Counted from the stretch's first letter, positions 1-15,186 are shown. The stretch: DNA of 64,000 bases from Glossina fuscipes (GCF_014805625.2 NW_023998415.1:32765809-32829808); one strand, 5' to 3'. Program-made: numbers and translations. Notes: generated by a model from the letters alone, not told the origin.

Positions 1-116
1 AACAATTTTGTCATCCAGTTGAGAGCAGGATGTGAATTCGAAAAACCTTTTATTAGGCGCAAAGACTTTAAATCGGATGAAGACTTTTTAACATGTTTAA
101 AGTCATTAGAAAGTCA
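1..116 (+). CDS. Dynein heavy chain exon 1 (5' end cut by window)
   Basis: Thirty-eight codons plus two bases in frame 1, including [11 protein letters not shown], ending at a perfect GTAAGT donor at 117. It is N-terminal tail sequence. A CAG at 16-18 after a T-rich stretch could be an acceptor, so the exon may begin at 19 in the same frame rather than upstream of the window. The link to exon 2 is phase 2 and completes a Gln codon. Confidence 0.75.
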
Positions 117-1795
117 GTAAGTAAAACTTTTTTCCATATATTTTACTATTACGATTGACGCTATTATTATTGAATGTCATATTGCTATCAATCGTTTTCG
201 ATCGTCTTCAACAGAAATTTCAAATATTTGCAAGGCTATTTACCCGTTGATCCCGAAATACAGAAGGACATCATGCTTAAGAATTACGCAAAAATACTAA
301 AAGAGGCGGAGGAAAAGTTCACATTAAAAATCGAAAAAAGATACAAAAGTTTAATTCGACATGTGAGTAAACTCATTATTCGAATTATTTTTCTCAAGTT
401 TGCCCATCATCTGTGCATTGAGAACCTTAAGCACCCCTGCCGCGATATTGTCCTGTGCTAATACTTTTAGACCCGCAAACACAATAGTCTCACTCAACTT
501 TTCAATGATTCCCCTATCATGCCCGAATTATGGCCATCCTGCTTCCAATTTTTGCATAGTGTCCCAATAAAAACTGATAGGTAACCAAGATGTAATTGTA
601 GTTGTGGTCGCTGCTTCGTTGAAAGAAATAAATTTCAATTCAAATTCAGTATTGAATTGAAAAGTTCTCGGAGAATTTTCTTAGGAGTTATGATCGTTTA
701 TATACAAGCATTGTAACTAAATTCGTTCATGTCCCCCCCCGTACTATTCTATCATTCAAATGAAATACACGTACACATGCGTACACATATGCTATGGTAT
801 CTATCAAAATCAGTGTGAAGCACATATGCATGACATGCATTACAGTATACGTTTCATAAACAAGTAATATACTAACTAATGCAGTTATACCGTAAGGAAT
901 AAAAATTAATGCGTAGGGGGTGCACTATGTTAGTCAGACTTCCTGACTTCATGAGACATGTTTCATAAAACAATTAATGTCGAAAATTTGATTGGAACTT
1001 TGTTCTCTCCTATGGTCACATGTCCGATCACAACGCCAGCATTCGGCTCTTAAACAATAAATCGAATGTCCGCACCTGTTGACGCTGTGACTAAAGTCTG
1101 CAGAAGCTTCGTAGCACGAAAGTGAAACAAAATATTATTTAACAATGCAGGTTAATTTCAATCAATGGCTATAAAATTTTTGTATGGATATGAAATATAT
1201 GTAAACCGATAGCACAAGTAAGAAAAATGTATTACACACATGTGTCTGGCTTAAGACAAAAACGTGAAGAAACAACATTTTGATAGGATGTGTGAGATAT
1301 TTTTTTTGGAAATTTTTTTCCCTATCTATCGATGCGGTTATTAATAGAATATAAACCAAATTTGGTTGTTGTATCCGCTGTAGTATGCAATTAATGAACG
1401 AAAAGCCAAATTTTGTCGCTCTTGAGAACAAATGTCCCGTCCTTTCCGTTTCTAATGCCGGACTGCACTCAAGCTCCAAAGCTTTGACACTTTGAAGATT
1501 GTCTATCAAAAGAAGGGGGGACGGGCAAAGGCAGACATGCTTAGATCGAATCAGAATTTGATATTCTGATCAAAGATATGTACACCTTATCGAGTCTCTT
1601 AAACTTTCCTTTGCTTTTGACAAAATAAACTTATCCCGACCTTTCGGTGACGGGCATAAAAGTAAATAGAGTTTACGATAAGTCAGTTTTATCGCCTTGC
1701 GCTACGTTTCACAGATTCATTTGGTGCATTTCTTTGCATAGAATTGAAAATTCAGCTTGAGTTGAATAGAATCTTTTCCTAGGCTTTTTTAATTC

Positions 1796-1844
<49 letters not shown>

Positions 1845-4800
1845 CAACATAGTGTTCAACAACCATTTGCACACACCTTAAATATATTACATTCTGGACA
1901 AGCGAAAGCAAGATACGAAATTCCCTGGCATTTAGATGTACACATAAATGTGTATATACTTTTATGAGCTTCTTTCTATATGTGTAAACACGAATCGGTT
2001 GCCTGGAATCTTTACTACGAAATTGTACCAAGCGTATGAAACACGTTTTTAAGTAGCAAACTCCTATAGTATAGAATTTTGTTTGCATTTGTTAATTAGT
2101 TGAGAAGACTGCACATTGCACTTTTCATCCAAATTAATTTGTTTTTTTTTTTTATAATTTTTTTTTTTTTTTTTTTATAATTAGCCAGTGGTTACATGTG
2201 AGCGTGTGGGTGTACATCGAGAGGTACCCAAAGAAATGTTTATTTTCATATTTCCGTCTTTTTTATACTCATCACCGAAGTCTGACGGGGTATATTCATT
2301 TTGTGAAAACGCTTGCAACGCCCGGAAGGACCGAAGCTTCGGATACCGTACAAATGATATATAATCTTGATCAGCATCTTAGCTCTCAATCGATTTTAAT
2401 GTGTTCGCCTGTTCGTCTGTCTGTCTGTATAATGTCTGCTGTAAACATTCTCCTGGCCGTAGAAATGAAGCTATCAACTTCGGATCCAGCGGAAATATTG
2501 CCAAATCATGGACGCATATCGATACTGAAAATGAGACAAATCGATCGAAGCACACGCCTACAATGCTGCGTAAACTAAAGACACCTTTGTTTCTGATCAT
2601 TGCTCATAATTTATACCGGATAAATGTACAGTCTATGGGCGATGTTGTAGTACCTGTATGAAAATGGAAAAAATTGACCACGCCTACCCAATAGAGTGTG
2701 CGCAGACACATGCTTGAAAAGCCCCATAAATATATAAACTCTTACCCGATTGCAAACTTGAAATCCACCTAACCTGTCCATATGACCAACTGTTTAGCGT
2801 CGGCGGTAAACATTTTGCCGTTCGCATTGAAGATATCGCCTACAAATTTGCAAAAGAATTTGGTAACGACCTAAACTTTTCAAAGGACACGCCTACAATG
2901 CCCACGCGCCTATGCGGCAAAAAGTTTTATTTTAAAAATGAGAAAAATCAGCATCGCCCACACCATCCTCCATGTTATAGAAGATGAAAATTTAAATCTT
3001 TTACATTTGCGGTCGTTTTAGGTTAACAGCAATGGGTGTAAAAGATTCAGTCACGACCAAGTATAGTCTTCTTACTTGTTTTGTTCATATTTTTTTTTTT
3101 ATTTATTTATTTTTTTTTTTTTCGTAACTTCACATTTATGTGTCCGTAGGCTGTTGACTTTTGAAATGAAAAAGATGAGAATTATTTTCCATTATTTTTT
3201 ATTGGTGAATTTGCTTCTTTTTTTTTACGAAAAGCAGCAAGGTTCTGGTTACATTAAAAACATTAAGCTGATTTTGATGAAACGAAGCAAACTTAATTTA
3301 AAAATTTAATATTTCACAATTAATTTTCATAAATTTAAAAAAAAAAAAAAAAAGTTTAGAAATTGGTACACCTAGCAGCACCAGCTGGAAAGAGAGAAAA
3401 TTCAACTATATTCAGTATTGCATTACGTTCATAAGGCATGTTGAATGTGCGTGGCGCTTAGAGTCCGGTATTGAATGCACACATGGCAGTTTCCTGCCAT
3501 ATCGATTTACTTATGTTTGTCTAGGATAGGATGGGACTATGGTTCACTTATAGTTCCCAATTTACGCAGGTACTTAAGCGGCATTGCTAAAGTGTATAAT
3601 TACGGTGTCCCGCATACGAATCTACTGAATTGATGGATGGAGGTTCTACTTTTTGTAATCCAGTATCTTTGATAAGCTATTAGTGATTTTGAAAGATTTC
3701 AACTCGAATCGAATATTAATTCCTTCGTTTATAATGACAAAGTAATTTGTTTCACTTAAATTATTAAAGATTCGTTCATTCCTTTTTTTGTTTTTTTGCC
3801 CCCTTTACTGGATGCAAGATGCAATTTTGTATCTTATGTGAAAATATTTGTTTGTCGATGACGTTTATTTTAAAACATAATTTGTGAGTATGTTTGTGAC
3901 AAGTTTTCGTATAAACCTTTTAAACCTTCCAATGACGGGCTGTAGGTAAACCGAAAGACTCAAATCTCATATTCAGTCGTAACGGTAGTGAGTACTCGGT
4001 GGGAAAAAGCATAACGCTTGCCGATTGGGCAAACACTCAGTAGGCCGCGACCATTTCCTAACTCTTCATCTTTCTGATATGTTACGTCCATCATTTATTA
4101 TTGTATTAATAAATGTACGACTAAACCTTAGTCGTAGAGGGTCAAGAAAATTTTAAACTTCAACATACTATGCTTTTGAGCACTAACTGAGTAAAAATCC
4201 ATATATTCAGTCAAAGTCAACACTGGTCATATTCACTGTCGGAACTAATTTTTCACTATCAGCACAATTGCTATCACTCGTAATAACTTACCAAAATCAA
4301 ATAATAAAATCGTATATTATAGGAAGATGGGAAGGAAAGGAATGAGTGATTATCATAATAAAATTTTAAGCACAACAAACAACACTTAGGTTATAACTAA
4401 TTTACTAATCTCTTTGTTACTTTAACTCAGTTTTTACTCAATCAACTGAAGAAACCAAAATTAATCACCAATCATACATAGTAGCAGACACACCACAATG
4501 CGGTTCTTTTTAACTTGAACTTGAAGCAGACAATAAGAAATTCTTTTTTGTTTATTACTTAAAATTATGCGCAATAAAATTTTGTGAATTCAATCTAATG
4601 GAGAAAAGTGCTACTCTTGTACGCAGGTCTTTCTTATAGCCCTCATCATCACAAGGGATAAGGGATATAAGCATGTTTTCAAAACGCTTGCGACCCGCAA
4701 AAGTAAACTTGCGTGCGTGGCCCAATAAACTCTACCTACACATTAACGATCGGTAGCGAATCCGAACCATTCGAGATATCTTTGTCTAAATCCAACAGTG

Positions 4801-6584
4801 CAGGTTTTTGTTAATTGGTGCGGTAAACTTACTCATAGCCAAAAAAAACGGAGACATCTGCTTCAGACACACACACGCACAAACACTACATCAATTTCCA
4901 CACACAGTCAATTATTTTAGTTTTTCTTCGAATAATGGCGATGGGTGTAAAAGATTCGTTCGCAGCCGAGTACAATTTCCTTACTTTGCTTTGTTTTTGC
5001 TTTTTTTTTGTTTTTTTTTCTTTTTCTCTTTGCTTTTTTACAAGATTACATTTCATCAGGCTGGTTCACAAATACTCCAGCATACTTATAGTTCATTTTC
5101 GATATAAAAATTTTTTAATTGAATTTAAAGCTTTTCAATAATAGGTTTGTTGTTTAAAGCTTCTTTTTCTAAAATGTATGTATTTTCTCTTTTTGTTTTT
5201 AATTCTTTTAACACATAAAATCAATTACTCAATTTTCTTATTTATGATGATGTTGATGCAATAACAAAAATTGATTTGCCTTTGGGCGAAATGTACACTT
5301 TAATTAATTTGTTGCAAAAACCACATCGAATATTTATAAATTAAAAAAAAAAAAAAAAAAAATTTATAAAATTGTTTACCAAATGAAAATGACATTTAAT
5401 TATTTACACTCTCATTCTGGAATTCGTAGATTTTCTTAGTTGCTTTTTATATGCGAGCGACAATCAAATATGGACAACTTCTCTCTGTAAATAAAATATT
5501 GTAAGCGATAACATAACACGGGCTTATATTTTTACAATAGGTTTATATCCATAGTTCCGTCTATTAAAACAACAATTGCAACCGTCCTTCCTCTATTTCA
5601 TCGAGAAGTGCTCTCTTGATATTAACTTTTTTCTTTTTTTTTTAATTCTGCGACTATAAACGGCTCATAGGCTCGCTTGAGATTCGCACAGAAAGAGAGA
5701 CAGAGAGAAAGAGAGAGAGAGATTGGTGGGAACACCCCATAATTATCAAAATATAATTCGATGAAAATATTATTTCTTCTTTTAATTTGTTCAAATATTT
5801 ATATAGCTTACACATTGTTTATATAATTGAAGCAAATATAGAAAAATGAACAATATATGAAAGCAATGTGTAAAACAAAAAAGAAGAAAAATCCTATCCA
5901 AAGGAAGCAGAAAATCCTTTTCGACATAACTTGTTTACGTTACCGAGAGTTAAATCGTTGATTTGCTAATGAAAACTAATACTCCATCGTCTCCTTCTAT
6001 CATGTTACGGTACTGGAGGATCGCTATACCACCGCTGGAATTTTCCAAGAGAAAATGCTGCGCTGCAACATCACAACGCATACTGATTTAATGAAACGTT
6101 TGAAATTTGAAAATCCCTAGCACCTAATCTTTGTATAGTCTAAGGGAATTAACTGAACTTGAAATCTCTTCAGTATTTGTGGTTTTTTTTCTTCCCTAAG
6201 TTAGTTTTAAAGCAAAATAATCTTATGCCGTCACATGTCTTTTATTTCATATTACATTTAGTATAATTAAACCAAGGCAACCTTATTCGACTACTGGAAT
6301 AGAAAGAAACCGTTACATTGTTGATTCGTTTTTTCATATTCGATTTGTATGTTTTGTCAAAAAGGAGACGAAAACTTAAGCTTCGCTTTCACCTCCAGGT
6401 GAATATGTCAAACAATAATAATGAGAACTTTAGTAAAAGTAATACTAATACTGCCTATCATAAATTTGCAAAGAAACTTTTGCGTGATAAAGGAAAAGCA
6501 ATTGTATTTCTCTGTGTTAATATAACGAGATGTGTATAATTTTTTTTTTTTACTTCTTTTAGTTTTTTTAAATAAATTCTGTAT

Positions 6585-6616
<32 letters not shown>

Positions 6617-9600
6617 TAACAAAAATTTATTTATATAACTTTCAATGATTATTACTTGCATTTATTGGAACGTTTGCTTTCTTCTATTTGACAGCTCGAT
6701 ATATTAAGTCTGGAGACTTATCCGTCCAAGTTGATTAAGAAAGTTATACCAAAAATTACTCCTAAACTGTCGTTTTTTCAAGATGCTTACAAGTTTATTT
6801 TGAAAGAGGAGGTAAGTTTTCATTGCGTTTCGTTTTTCTTCTATTTTTTTCCTTTTATTTTTTTTTTGTTTTTTTTCTTTTTTGTCTTGTTCGTCGTGCA
6901 ATAATCTTTGTGACGTCAAACTAGCAACTAACAGAAAGGTTAATACAAAACTTGTTGAGCTTAGGAAAAGTTAAAAGTTAAATTGTTGTAATAAGAACTT
7001 TTAAATTATATGATACGATGATATTCCATACGCCAACAAGGTATATCAAAGGGAATCAACAGCAATTGGAAGGCTTGCGAAGCAAAAGTTGCGATAAAAA
7101 TAACTGAGACGTCTAGCACGGCTATTGGTTGCTCGTCGCTAAACGAAATAAACGAATATAAAGCGATTTAATGCAATTTTTGAATATAGCATCATCCCTG
7201 CATCCCTGCATATATATATATATATAGATAAAATAAATTTATTGTGACATATTCGTTGTACTTATGCACGTGCAACGTTCACCTTTAACTGTGGATGTTG
7301 AGGCCGCACAACAGTCTCCCTAGGGATGACCATACCTTGGCCACTACGCATTGGTATGAATCATGCCGCAAAACAGTAAACCAAATTGAGGTTGGAATAA
7401 ACTGTATGCGTTTACGTGCGTACATACCCAAACGCACCAAATAACTTGCAGTCTTACATAAGCAAGAATATTTCAGCTAATAACAAGTAAGGACGTTTTA
7501 TTCGGATGTGAGCGAATCTATTACACCTGACTAAACATAAGAAAGACGAAACAATACGGTATTGAGTGGGTGAGGAAATTTACTTGGTGTATGTGAGTGT
7601 ATGTGTGTGTGTGTGTGTGTGTGGATGGAGAAGATATCTCCATCTTTGCGACCATAAGTACTTTTACTACAGCAGTTAACAGATATATTGACAGACGGAC
7701 TGACAAACATGCCTAGAACAATTCAAATTCGATACTGATCAAGAACACATAAACTATGTAGGGTATCCCAAACTTCCGGTTGGGTATTGCAAACGTTTTA
7801 ACAAGAGAATAAAATTTAAAATTTTATAATATTGATAAGGCGTGGCCAGTTTTTTCTCACTTCTGAACTGACCATTTCGAAATCGTCAAGCGCTTTAAAC
7901 TAAATAATATAAGCAGGGTAACGCGTACTATAGTTTTGTGAATTTTACGTTTTAATTAAGCGCCACTGAATTGTTGCGATCTTTAGGTGAGTACAGCTTC
8001 TATTTCCATTTCTGAGGAAATCTCTTTACAAAATATATGCAAAAATTTCTTTTTGGTCTTGTTCTTTTTTTGACTATTACAACTCAACTGTCTTAACTTG
8101 ACTGGCTTTGCCTTCTGGAAATATGCTGCCTACAAGCAACTTGCCAGTAACCCTTTTTCCATTAAATGTTGTGCTAATTGTTGTTAATCTCTTCGCTAGT
8201 CGTCAGCAAAATGAGACGGGCGAAGTGTCATGAATGTGTCTATGGCTTCACCTTTGTGCGCTATTTGATTTCTTAGAAAATCGTCAAATTTTCATGAAAA
8301 CTTCAAACGTCAATTGTGAGATTTTCGTAACAGTGCATAAGACTTTTCTGTTCATGCCCATGAAACAGCCGAAGAGTTATTTCAACAATCATTACAGATT
8401 CTTATTTAGAGTTCATAGAAATATAAAAGTGAAAATCCAATTTAACACTTTGCGTGTGGTTGCTTATTCAATTTTGCACACGTCCAACAAGCATTTCGTC
8501 CAAGTAGTGGTTTGTACGCTCATCCGGCTCTAAAAATATTAGTATCTCAGAAGACGACAGAAATCTGAAATTATATCCAATATATCATTTCCCCTAGTCC
8601 AGTTTGAAAATAAACCTATAATCCGCCCATCGTGGTTAAAAAAAGCGAAAACACAAAATATAACAATGAAAGATTTCAGTGAATTTTTTCTTAATAGGGT
8701 CGATAACAAGTAATACCCATTCACGCTGAACAATTCATGCTGACCATCAATATCCATTTTTCTTTTCTTTTTTTTTTATAAGATTGTTTGTGTGTTTTAT
8801 ATTGTGCCGAAAGGCGGACAAAAATGTAAAACGACAACCTAAACACCATACCATACAGATTTGTTTAAGTCTAGAATTGTATGTAATCGGGCCGATCTAT
8901 CGCAGAGTATGCATCAAATTTCATATGAAATAGGGAAAGATCTAAGGTGCTTAAAAAGTGTGAGTGAACTGAATTTTTGCTTTACTTTCACTTTAACTGA
9001 CGCAATATTTATACTGAATTTCTCGATATATCTCGACATATATAAATTTGTGACGAGTTCTATAGGGAAACATAAATAAATAAATAACTACTTACTGCGA
9101 GGAGAGATAGTCGTTTACTTATGATGATTTACTATTTTCTCGTGAAAATTTCACTGTTTCAATCGGGTGCGGCGGCTCTGGGAAATACAATTGTCTGTGT
9201 TACAAGTAAGAAACGCTCTATACTCTATACTCCACCTACAGATAGCAATCATGTCTAGTGGAAACAGAAAGAATCGATTCTTTTTATTTTTTTGCAATGT
9301 GTGTAATGTAATATAAATAAGACTGTATCTAGCATTTAGTTACCGGGAAAAGGCATTTATTTAATTCTCTGCAACAGTATGTAAAAGGTGATGCAATGCG
9401 AGATTTTCATTTGCAATCTTCGCTCTGAGTATTACAGTACAAATGACGCAAAAGACAAGAATGACGATTTTACTATGAAATTATGAATTTTTACACGCAG
9501 CACCAAAAGGTTATGCTGTCTACTATAATGCAAGCAGTAAAAATACGCATGAAAAAGTTAACAAACCGTAAAAATCTTATATCCGTTTGCAATCGCAATC

Positions 9601-10227
9601 ATGAAAGCTATAATAAGAATTTGGATACAAAAAAAAAGGTTTTAATTTTGAAGTGATCAGCTAACAAGTACGATAAGCAAAGAAATTAATTTGCAGTCCA
9701 TGCAGCAGATATACTGTATTATTATGCTATACTCTCTATTTATAGTAAACTCTTTCAAGCAAAGGTTATATTGTATTACAAATACCGAATGCCAGCAACA
9801 ACTGTAGTTAGTTTAATGGTGATAATGTTACCAGAGCATTACCTTCGTGCGAAGCTATCAAACTTCCCGTGCGCCCGTCAACTTTCGCGCTTGGCGAAGT
9901 GTCAATTGCTTACAATTGTTTTCTCTCTTTGATTAAAACATTACTGCATATAAATAGAGTAGCGTTGATACCACGGCTTAACACCTCAGTCATTAGACGA
10001 CGCAGCTAATCAATGGCAAATGTGAAAGCTAAGTGTATAGAGAGAGTTACTGAAAATACCATCTAAGATAACTAATTATATTTTCTTTTTTCCTTTTTCT
10101 GGTAGCCAAAGCTTTGTGGTCGCAACCTCGCTCTTTAGCCTGAACATTGTAATTTGAGACCAGTTTATGCATCAATTGGCGATTTTTCACCTTAAAAATA
10201 TTTAAATTTGATATTTATTGCTGAGCT

Positions 10228-10258
<31 letters not shown>

Positions 10259-10383
10259 TGTATCGTTATTGTGCTCTCTAAAGTTCACGATATTGCAAAC
10301 GTTGAAAACGCTTCTGTTTTTCAAATCTCGTACCGTTATCCTTAAGAGCATATGCAAGCATTTAATATCTAATATTTACACAC

Positions 10384-10431
<48 letters not shown>

Positions 10432-13400
10432 TAGCAATTCCGGATAATGTTTGCAAACTTAACATTTTCTTTTCTTCTTCTTTTTGTGTGTGTTTTACAG
10501 AAATTATGGCCAAACATTTTTCCTGAAGTTATATTAATGGATTATCTCTTCAGCCATGAGCGACATATACCAACCGATGTCGCTGTGTTAATTATCTCAT
10601 GTCTTATAGATCTGCAAGAGGATTTTCGTTATAACGTAAAACGTGCTTTCCTACGTTATCTTCTCCAGTAAGTTGCCGCACGAATCAGCCTTTAAATAAC
10701 AGAAACGTTTTCCTATATATATGAATATGTGTGCGTAGCATCAGACATACATAGATACATATAAAGAATAAAGGCAGGCAGACATAGTGAGATAAACTTT
10801 TTAAAAGAAATGATGGCAAAGTACTTATGACGGCAAATAATTAGACAAGTGAAACGTGTTACGGACATTGGATGGTTTGTTGTTAAAGTACATTTGGGGT
10901 AGAAATCTTAGAAAGTTTTACTTAATTAACACATGAGAAGAAAGATAAATAAACGATTAATAAAATGCTTAAAAAGCAAACGAAAAATTGTAAATAACCT
11001 TTTACGGGATTTGTTTTCTAAATTAAAGAACATAATAAAATACTAATGCACCTTTTATACATACACATACACATATATCTATAAACTTGTATATTCTAAC
11101 AAAATTATTATTTAAAAAAACGAAGACAACTATGGATTTTTATATACACACAGTAGTAAGCTTTTTTGTCTGCAACATTGACTAAAAAAATTGTACAGTT
11201 AGTTATGTGTTTTCAAAGCACATAAAACATCGTAAGAGATCTTTGAGTTTTTAATTATTTTATAGTAGCGGTTGGACTTTATCTTGTTTTTCGGTCTTTT
11301 TGTCTTCTTTCATATAAAGATCTCCATTCGAACGTAGACGCTTTCAATTGGAACTTGAGCCGCCAGAGTTTCCTGTAATGACTATTAAAGCACCAGTGCC
11401 ATGGAAGGCTTATGTGCAATTAGCACGTAACCATTTGGATCAAGTGCTTATGACAACACATCCCGTTATAAGAGCGCTCAATATACTTTGGCACCAATTG
11501 TAAGTACGCTACGATTCAGGTACGTGCGCACAGCATCAATTTAAGTTTATTGCCCGGTATTAAATATTGCATTGTTACTTAATTAAGATGTAACATGATA
11601 TCGAATGATTTCTTTACTTACAAAACTTCGAAGCAAGCATTTCTTAAAAAATTTACATCAATCGTGTGAGATCGAAGCCTTTGTTAGTTATATTCATCTC
11701 ATCATTCATTCTCTTTATGCCCTTTCGCGAGAGGATCTGTACATCTGTACAACCTATATATATATATGTATATATATAAATACTGCGAGCTGTAATCGCA
11801 AATGCGTTCACTTAGATCGTAATAAGCTTTTATTGTCATTTTTAGTAATTTAGCTTGGTATGCGGCGGTTCGATTGCTTGCTGAGCTTGCCCGGCCAGGA
11901 GGCAGCACCAAGTTGGTTTTCACAAACATGATGGTAAATCTGTAAACGATAGCCAAATAGCGAGCACTGCGTACGCAATTATAATATGCATCCGACAATT
12001 ATTTCTGAATATTTGCAAATTCGTATAATGGCATCATATGCCCTAACCTCTATATGTACTAATTCAAACCTATGGATTTAGGCAAAACGCAGGAGAACAT
12101 TTTAACCCAAACACGTAATATACAATTCCGAAGGCCTTACCTAAAAGCGACCAGAGTTATTCTTTATCATATATATTCTTCAACTTTTAATAAAGCCTGT
12201 CTTAGCGGTGAATAAATGTTTTCCTCTAGATTATGCTTAAGAAAGTAATTGCAAGGTGGCTATCCTCTGTCCTTTACATTCAAAGATAGTGGAAAGTTTA
12301 TCTCGAACCATTTTCAGTAGTCATTTTCCAGTCTGACTGCTCTCAGTTTCAGCGACATTCCTCAAAGCGGGATGATGGTTAACTTAAGTAAACGCTAGGA
12401 GTGCGTTTATGGCGAATTCTAAGGGTTCTAGGTTTGCTTCATTTAATTTTCAAAAAACAAATTTTTTTCTTCTTCAGTACTCGCACGAATGCAGTACATG
12501 AATATTAAAAAGACTTCCATTAGTTCCATGACATTTAAAATGGGATTTCGGGGATCGTGAAAGCGCCAGGGCGCTTTTCGCCTGCGTTTTTCGCAGAAAC
12601 AGTTGACAAATACTCTAAAAAAAAGTCTTCGTCAAGTTCGAGGACGACGCGTCGTGTTAGTCGTTCAGTCTACTTGAATAAAATTTAATTTAATCACTTT
12701 TACCCGATTTTGCGAAATCTTTTTTCGTTTCCTTTTCTTATTATCAACATTCGCACGTTGCTAGTAAGACGTTTTGCGTATAGAAAAAATCACTGGCACT
12801 ATCACGGTTGCCCATCGTAAGTTATTAACTACTTATAAAACGTGTTATCAAACTCGATCGAGTCGATATCTAAGAAACCATACGCGAAGAAATAGCATAG
12901 CTGAGGTATCACCCCACCTCTGTAAGAATCTTATATTGAGGTAAAATCTCTCCTTCGAATTATCACTCAATAAACTTTTAAAACAATTCTGTAGTGAACT
13001 TCACTTTTAAGCAAACGCAACCATTAATTTTCGTTTTGATTTTTTCTAAAAAACACCTTACAGATATAACGATTTGGTGGTAGTAAATGCCGCTACGCTG
13101 TTATTGAGTGAAGAATCTTTCAATGCCGATCAAATTTATAAATTTGTTCAGGAAAGTTGCGACACAATAAAAGACGTAAGTAATTCCTTAAAAGATTATA
13201 ATCTACTGAGTACGGTACATACATAGATTTAAATATTTGTTAATAACGCTTAGTTGCTTATAAATGATTGGTTACCTCGATGTGCGGATATGATGGATGT
13301 TATGCGAAAAACTTGGAAAGATTTAATACCCATGACTGGTGCATATGGTGGCCGAGCTGGTGTATTATTTCGTTGTGTGCACGCTCTGATGTCTCACCAT

Positions 13401-15155
13401 TTAGAAAGTTTAATAACACGCAGTTTGGAATATTTATATAGAACTTTATGCGCATACACGGACGGCAATACTATTGAAAAATATAATGTTTTTGATCCGA
13501 AACTGAAAAGACGCCCTCTAATGACACTAATAGTTTCGGTAGTTGGAGCTCATTTTGACAATCCTACTAATGCGGACTGGTCACGTGAACATAAAATACC
13601 GGGTATCTATCGCGAAGATGAAGACGATGCTAGCCCATTTTATAAGCGTTCGAGTACATTTGCAGCCCTAGGAATAGAGCAGGTGAGCATTCGTTTTTTT
13701 TTTTTTTTCTCGAACATTTGCACTGAACTAACGCAGTTTTTCAGAAATTTCACCATTCCAATAATAATTTATTGTCCGTCCCTCTGATCTCTGTCCATAT
13801 ATTTTTGTGTTCAAACTACAGATCGCATTTTTCGTGATATTTTGACGAACTTCGGGACCCTGACGCAAGGATGACCGCTTTTCATTTCAATTGCTCTTAT
13901 CCGAGTTGTTTTTCGACCTTTGCACCTCCCCATGCAGCGATTAGTCCAAAATAATAAGAAAACTGAATAATAGTATCTCGGAAAACTATAGATCGGATGG
14001 GGCAATTTTTTGAACTCCTTGCCATATGGCCGTTCCCAAGGGAACTGAATTTTTATATGATAAAAAAAGGATAATTTTCAATAGTTCTTGATGAAAAATT
14101 AACCTGTCAATTTCGGACCACGTAGGCCTATTTTTTGAATCCTAACCCATACAATAAAATACAAGCTTTTCTCTATGGCATAGATCGAATTTTTAATATT
14201 TTATGATGAAAATTAGTCTTTAGTAAAATAACGACATCATATTTCGATTACATAAGTCCATAAAAAGGGGCGCTAATTAAGGCAAGAATTTCTATTGAAA
14301 CAATGTCTAATTAGTGATCTACTATGACGGAATAAAATTATAAAAGTTTTAACAATTAGAGTTAATTGACGATGCGAGTATATTCCGACGAGAGATCTTT
14401 CGTGAATATATTACATTTACATAAAAAGAACGCATACCTTTCGGTGAAATATGAATGACCATATTAAGTGTAGGGTATTCGATGGTCGGTCTTGGCCAAC
14501 TAACTAGCATTCTCACTTGTCTTTTATTAAATTCGCTTATGAAATTGCTTGCGAAGATCGAAGAACTCATACAATTTATAAACGAGAATCTCCGGCACTA
14601 GGGTTTAGGTTCAAAATAATATTTATTAAAACATAATCCTCGCAACGTTTTTTATTTGTATTTTTCTTTCTTCTTGGTTCTCTTTTACGAAGATTATCGA
14701 GCCAGAGCCTATAATAGAATTCCTTCAATTTAATTGGGGTAAATTACATATATTCCCCTATGTCGATGACCTACCAGAGTTATTTATTGATCTTTTCAAA
14801 ATGATATTGCGTGTCGGTTATAATATACCACGCCTGGAATTCATTATGTCAAAAGGTATTTACTAACACATAACGACCCCAAATTCATGAATTGTACACA
14901 TTTTATTTTATAGATCCTGACACTCTCGCTTATTTACATTGCATACATGAAGATCATCCGGACATGTTGGTCCTCTACGAGAACGTACGTGATGTCATAA
15001 ATAAGAATTGGTCTGGCCCTGTAACGTATTTATTCCCTGTTTATAAATACTATTATGCATTGCTGTCGAACAGATTAATGCCCATCGTTGAGAAAATTTA
15101 CACTCAGCATATTCTGCCTGATCTACCTGTAAGTAAACAAATCTTTCTCTTACCC

Positions 15156-15186
<31 letters not shown>

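Larger units (their letters stand above)
714..6694 (+). other. Intron 4 (about 6.0 kb)
   Basis: Large intron with no convincing coding sequence. It holds a 48-base poly-T tract (1797-1844), a minus-oriented dispersed repeat near 2255-2430, poly-T or poly-A runs near 2142-2176, 3089-3122 and 5343-5361, and a (TC)n tract at 6584-6611 about 80 bases before the acceptor. Confidence 0.75.
6812..10500 (+). other. Intron 5 (about 3.7 kb)
   Basis: Contains (TA)n at 7210-7227, (TG)n at 7600-7622, a dispersed repeat copy at about 7640-7810, a T-run near 10230-10253 and a (TA)n tract at 10388-10430 about 70 bases before the acceptor. The open frame at 8234-8533 has no recognisable domain. Confidence 0.75.

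Noticed and set aside
6303..6402. Candidate exon before CTCCAG|GTGAAT in intron 4, reading into [20 protein letters not shown]
   Set aside because: From the available acceptor, phase 2 (needed after exon 3) meets a stop, and the downstream phase would not fit exon 5. The 28-base microexon solves the join instead.
8234..8533. 99-codon + strand frame in intron 5
   Set aside because: Has an ATG but no domain, no splice context and no compositional contrast with the intron.
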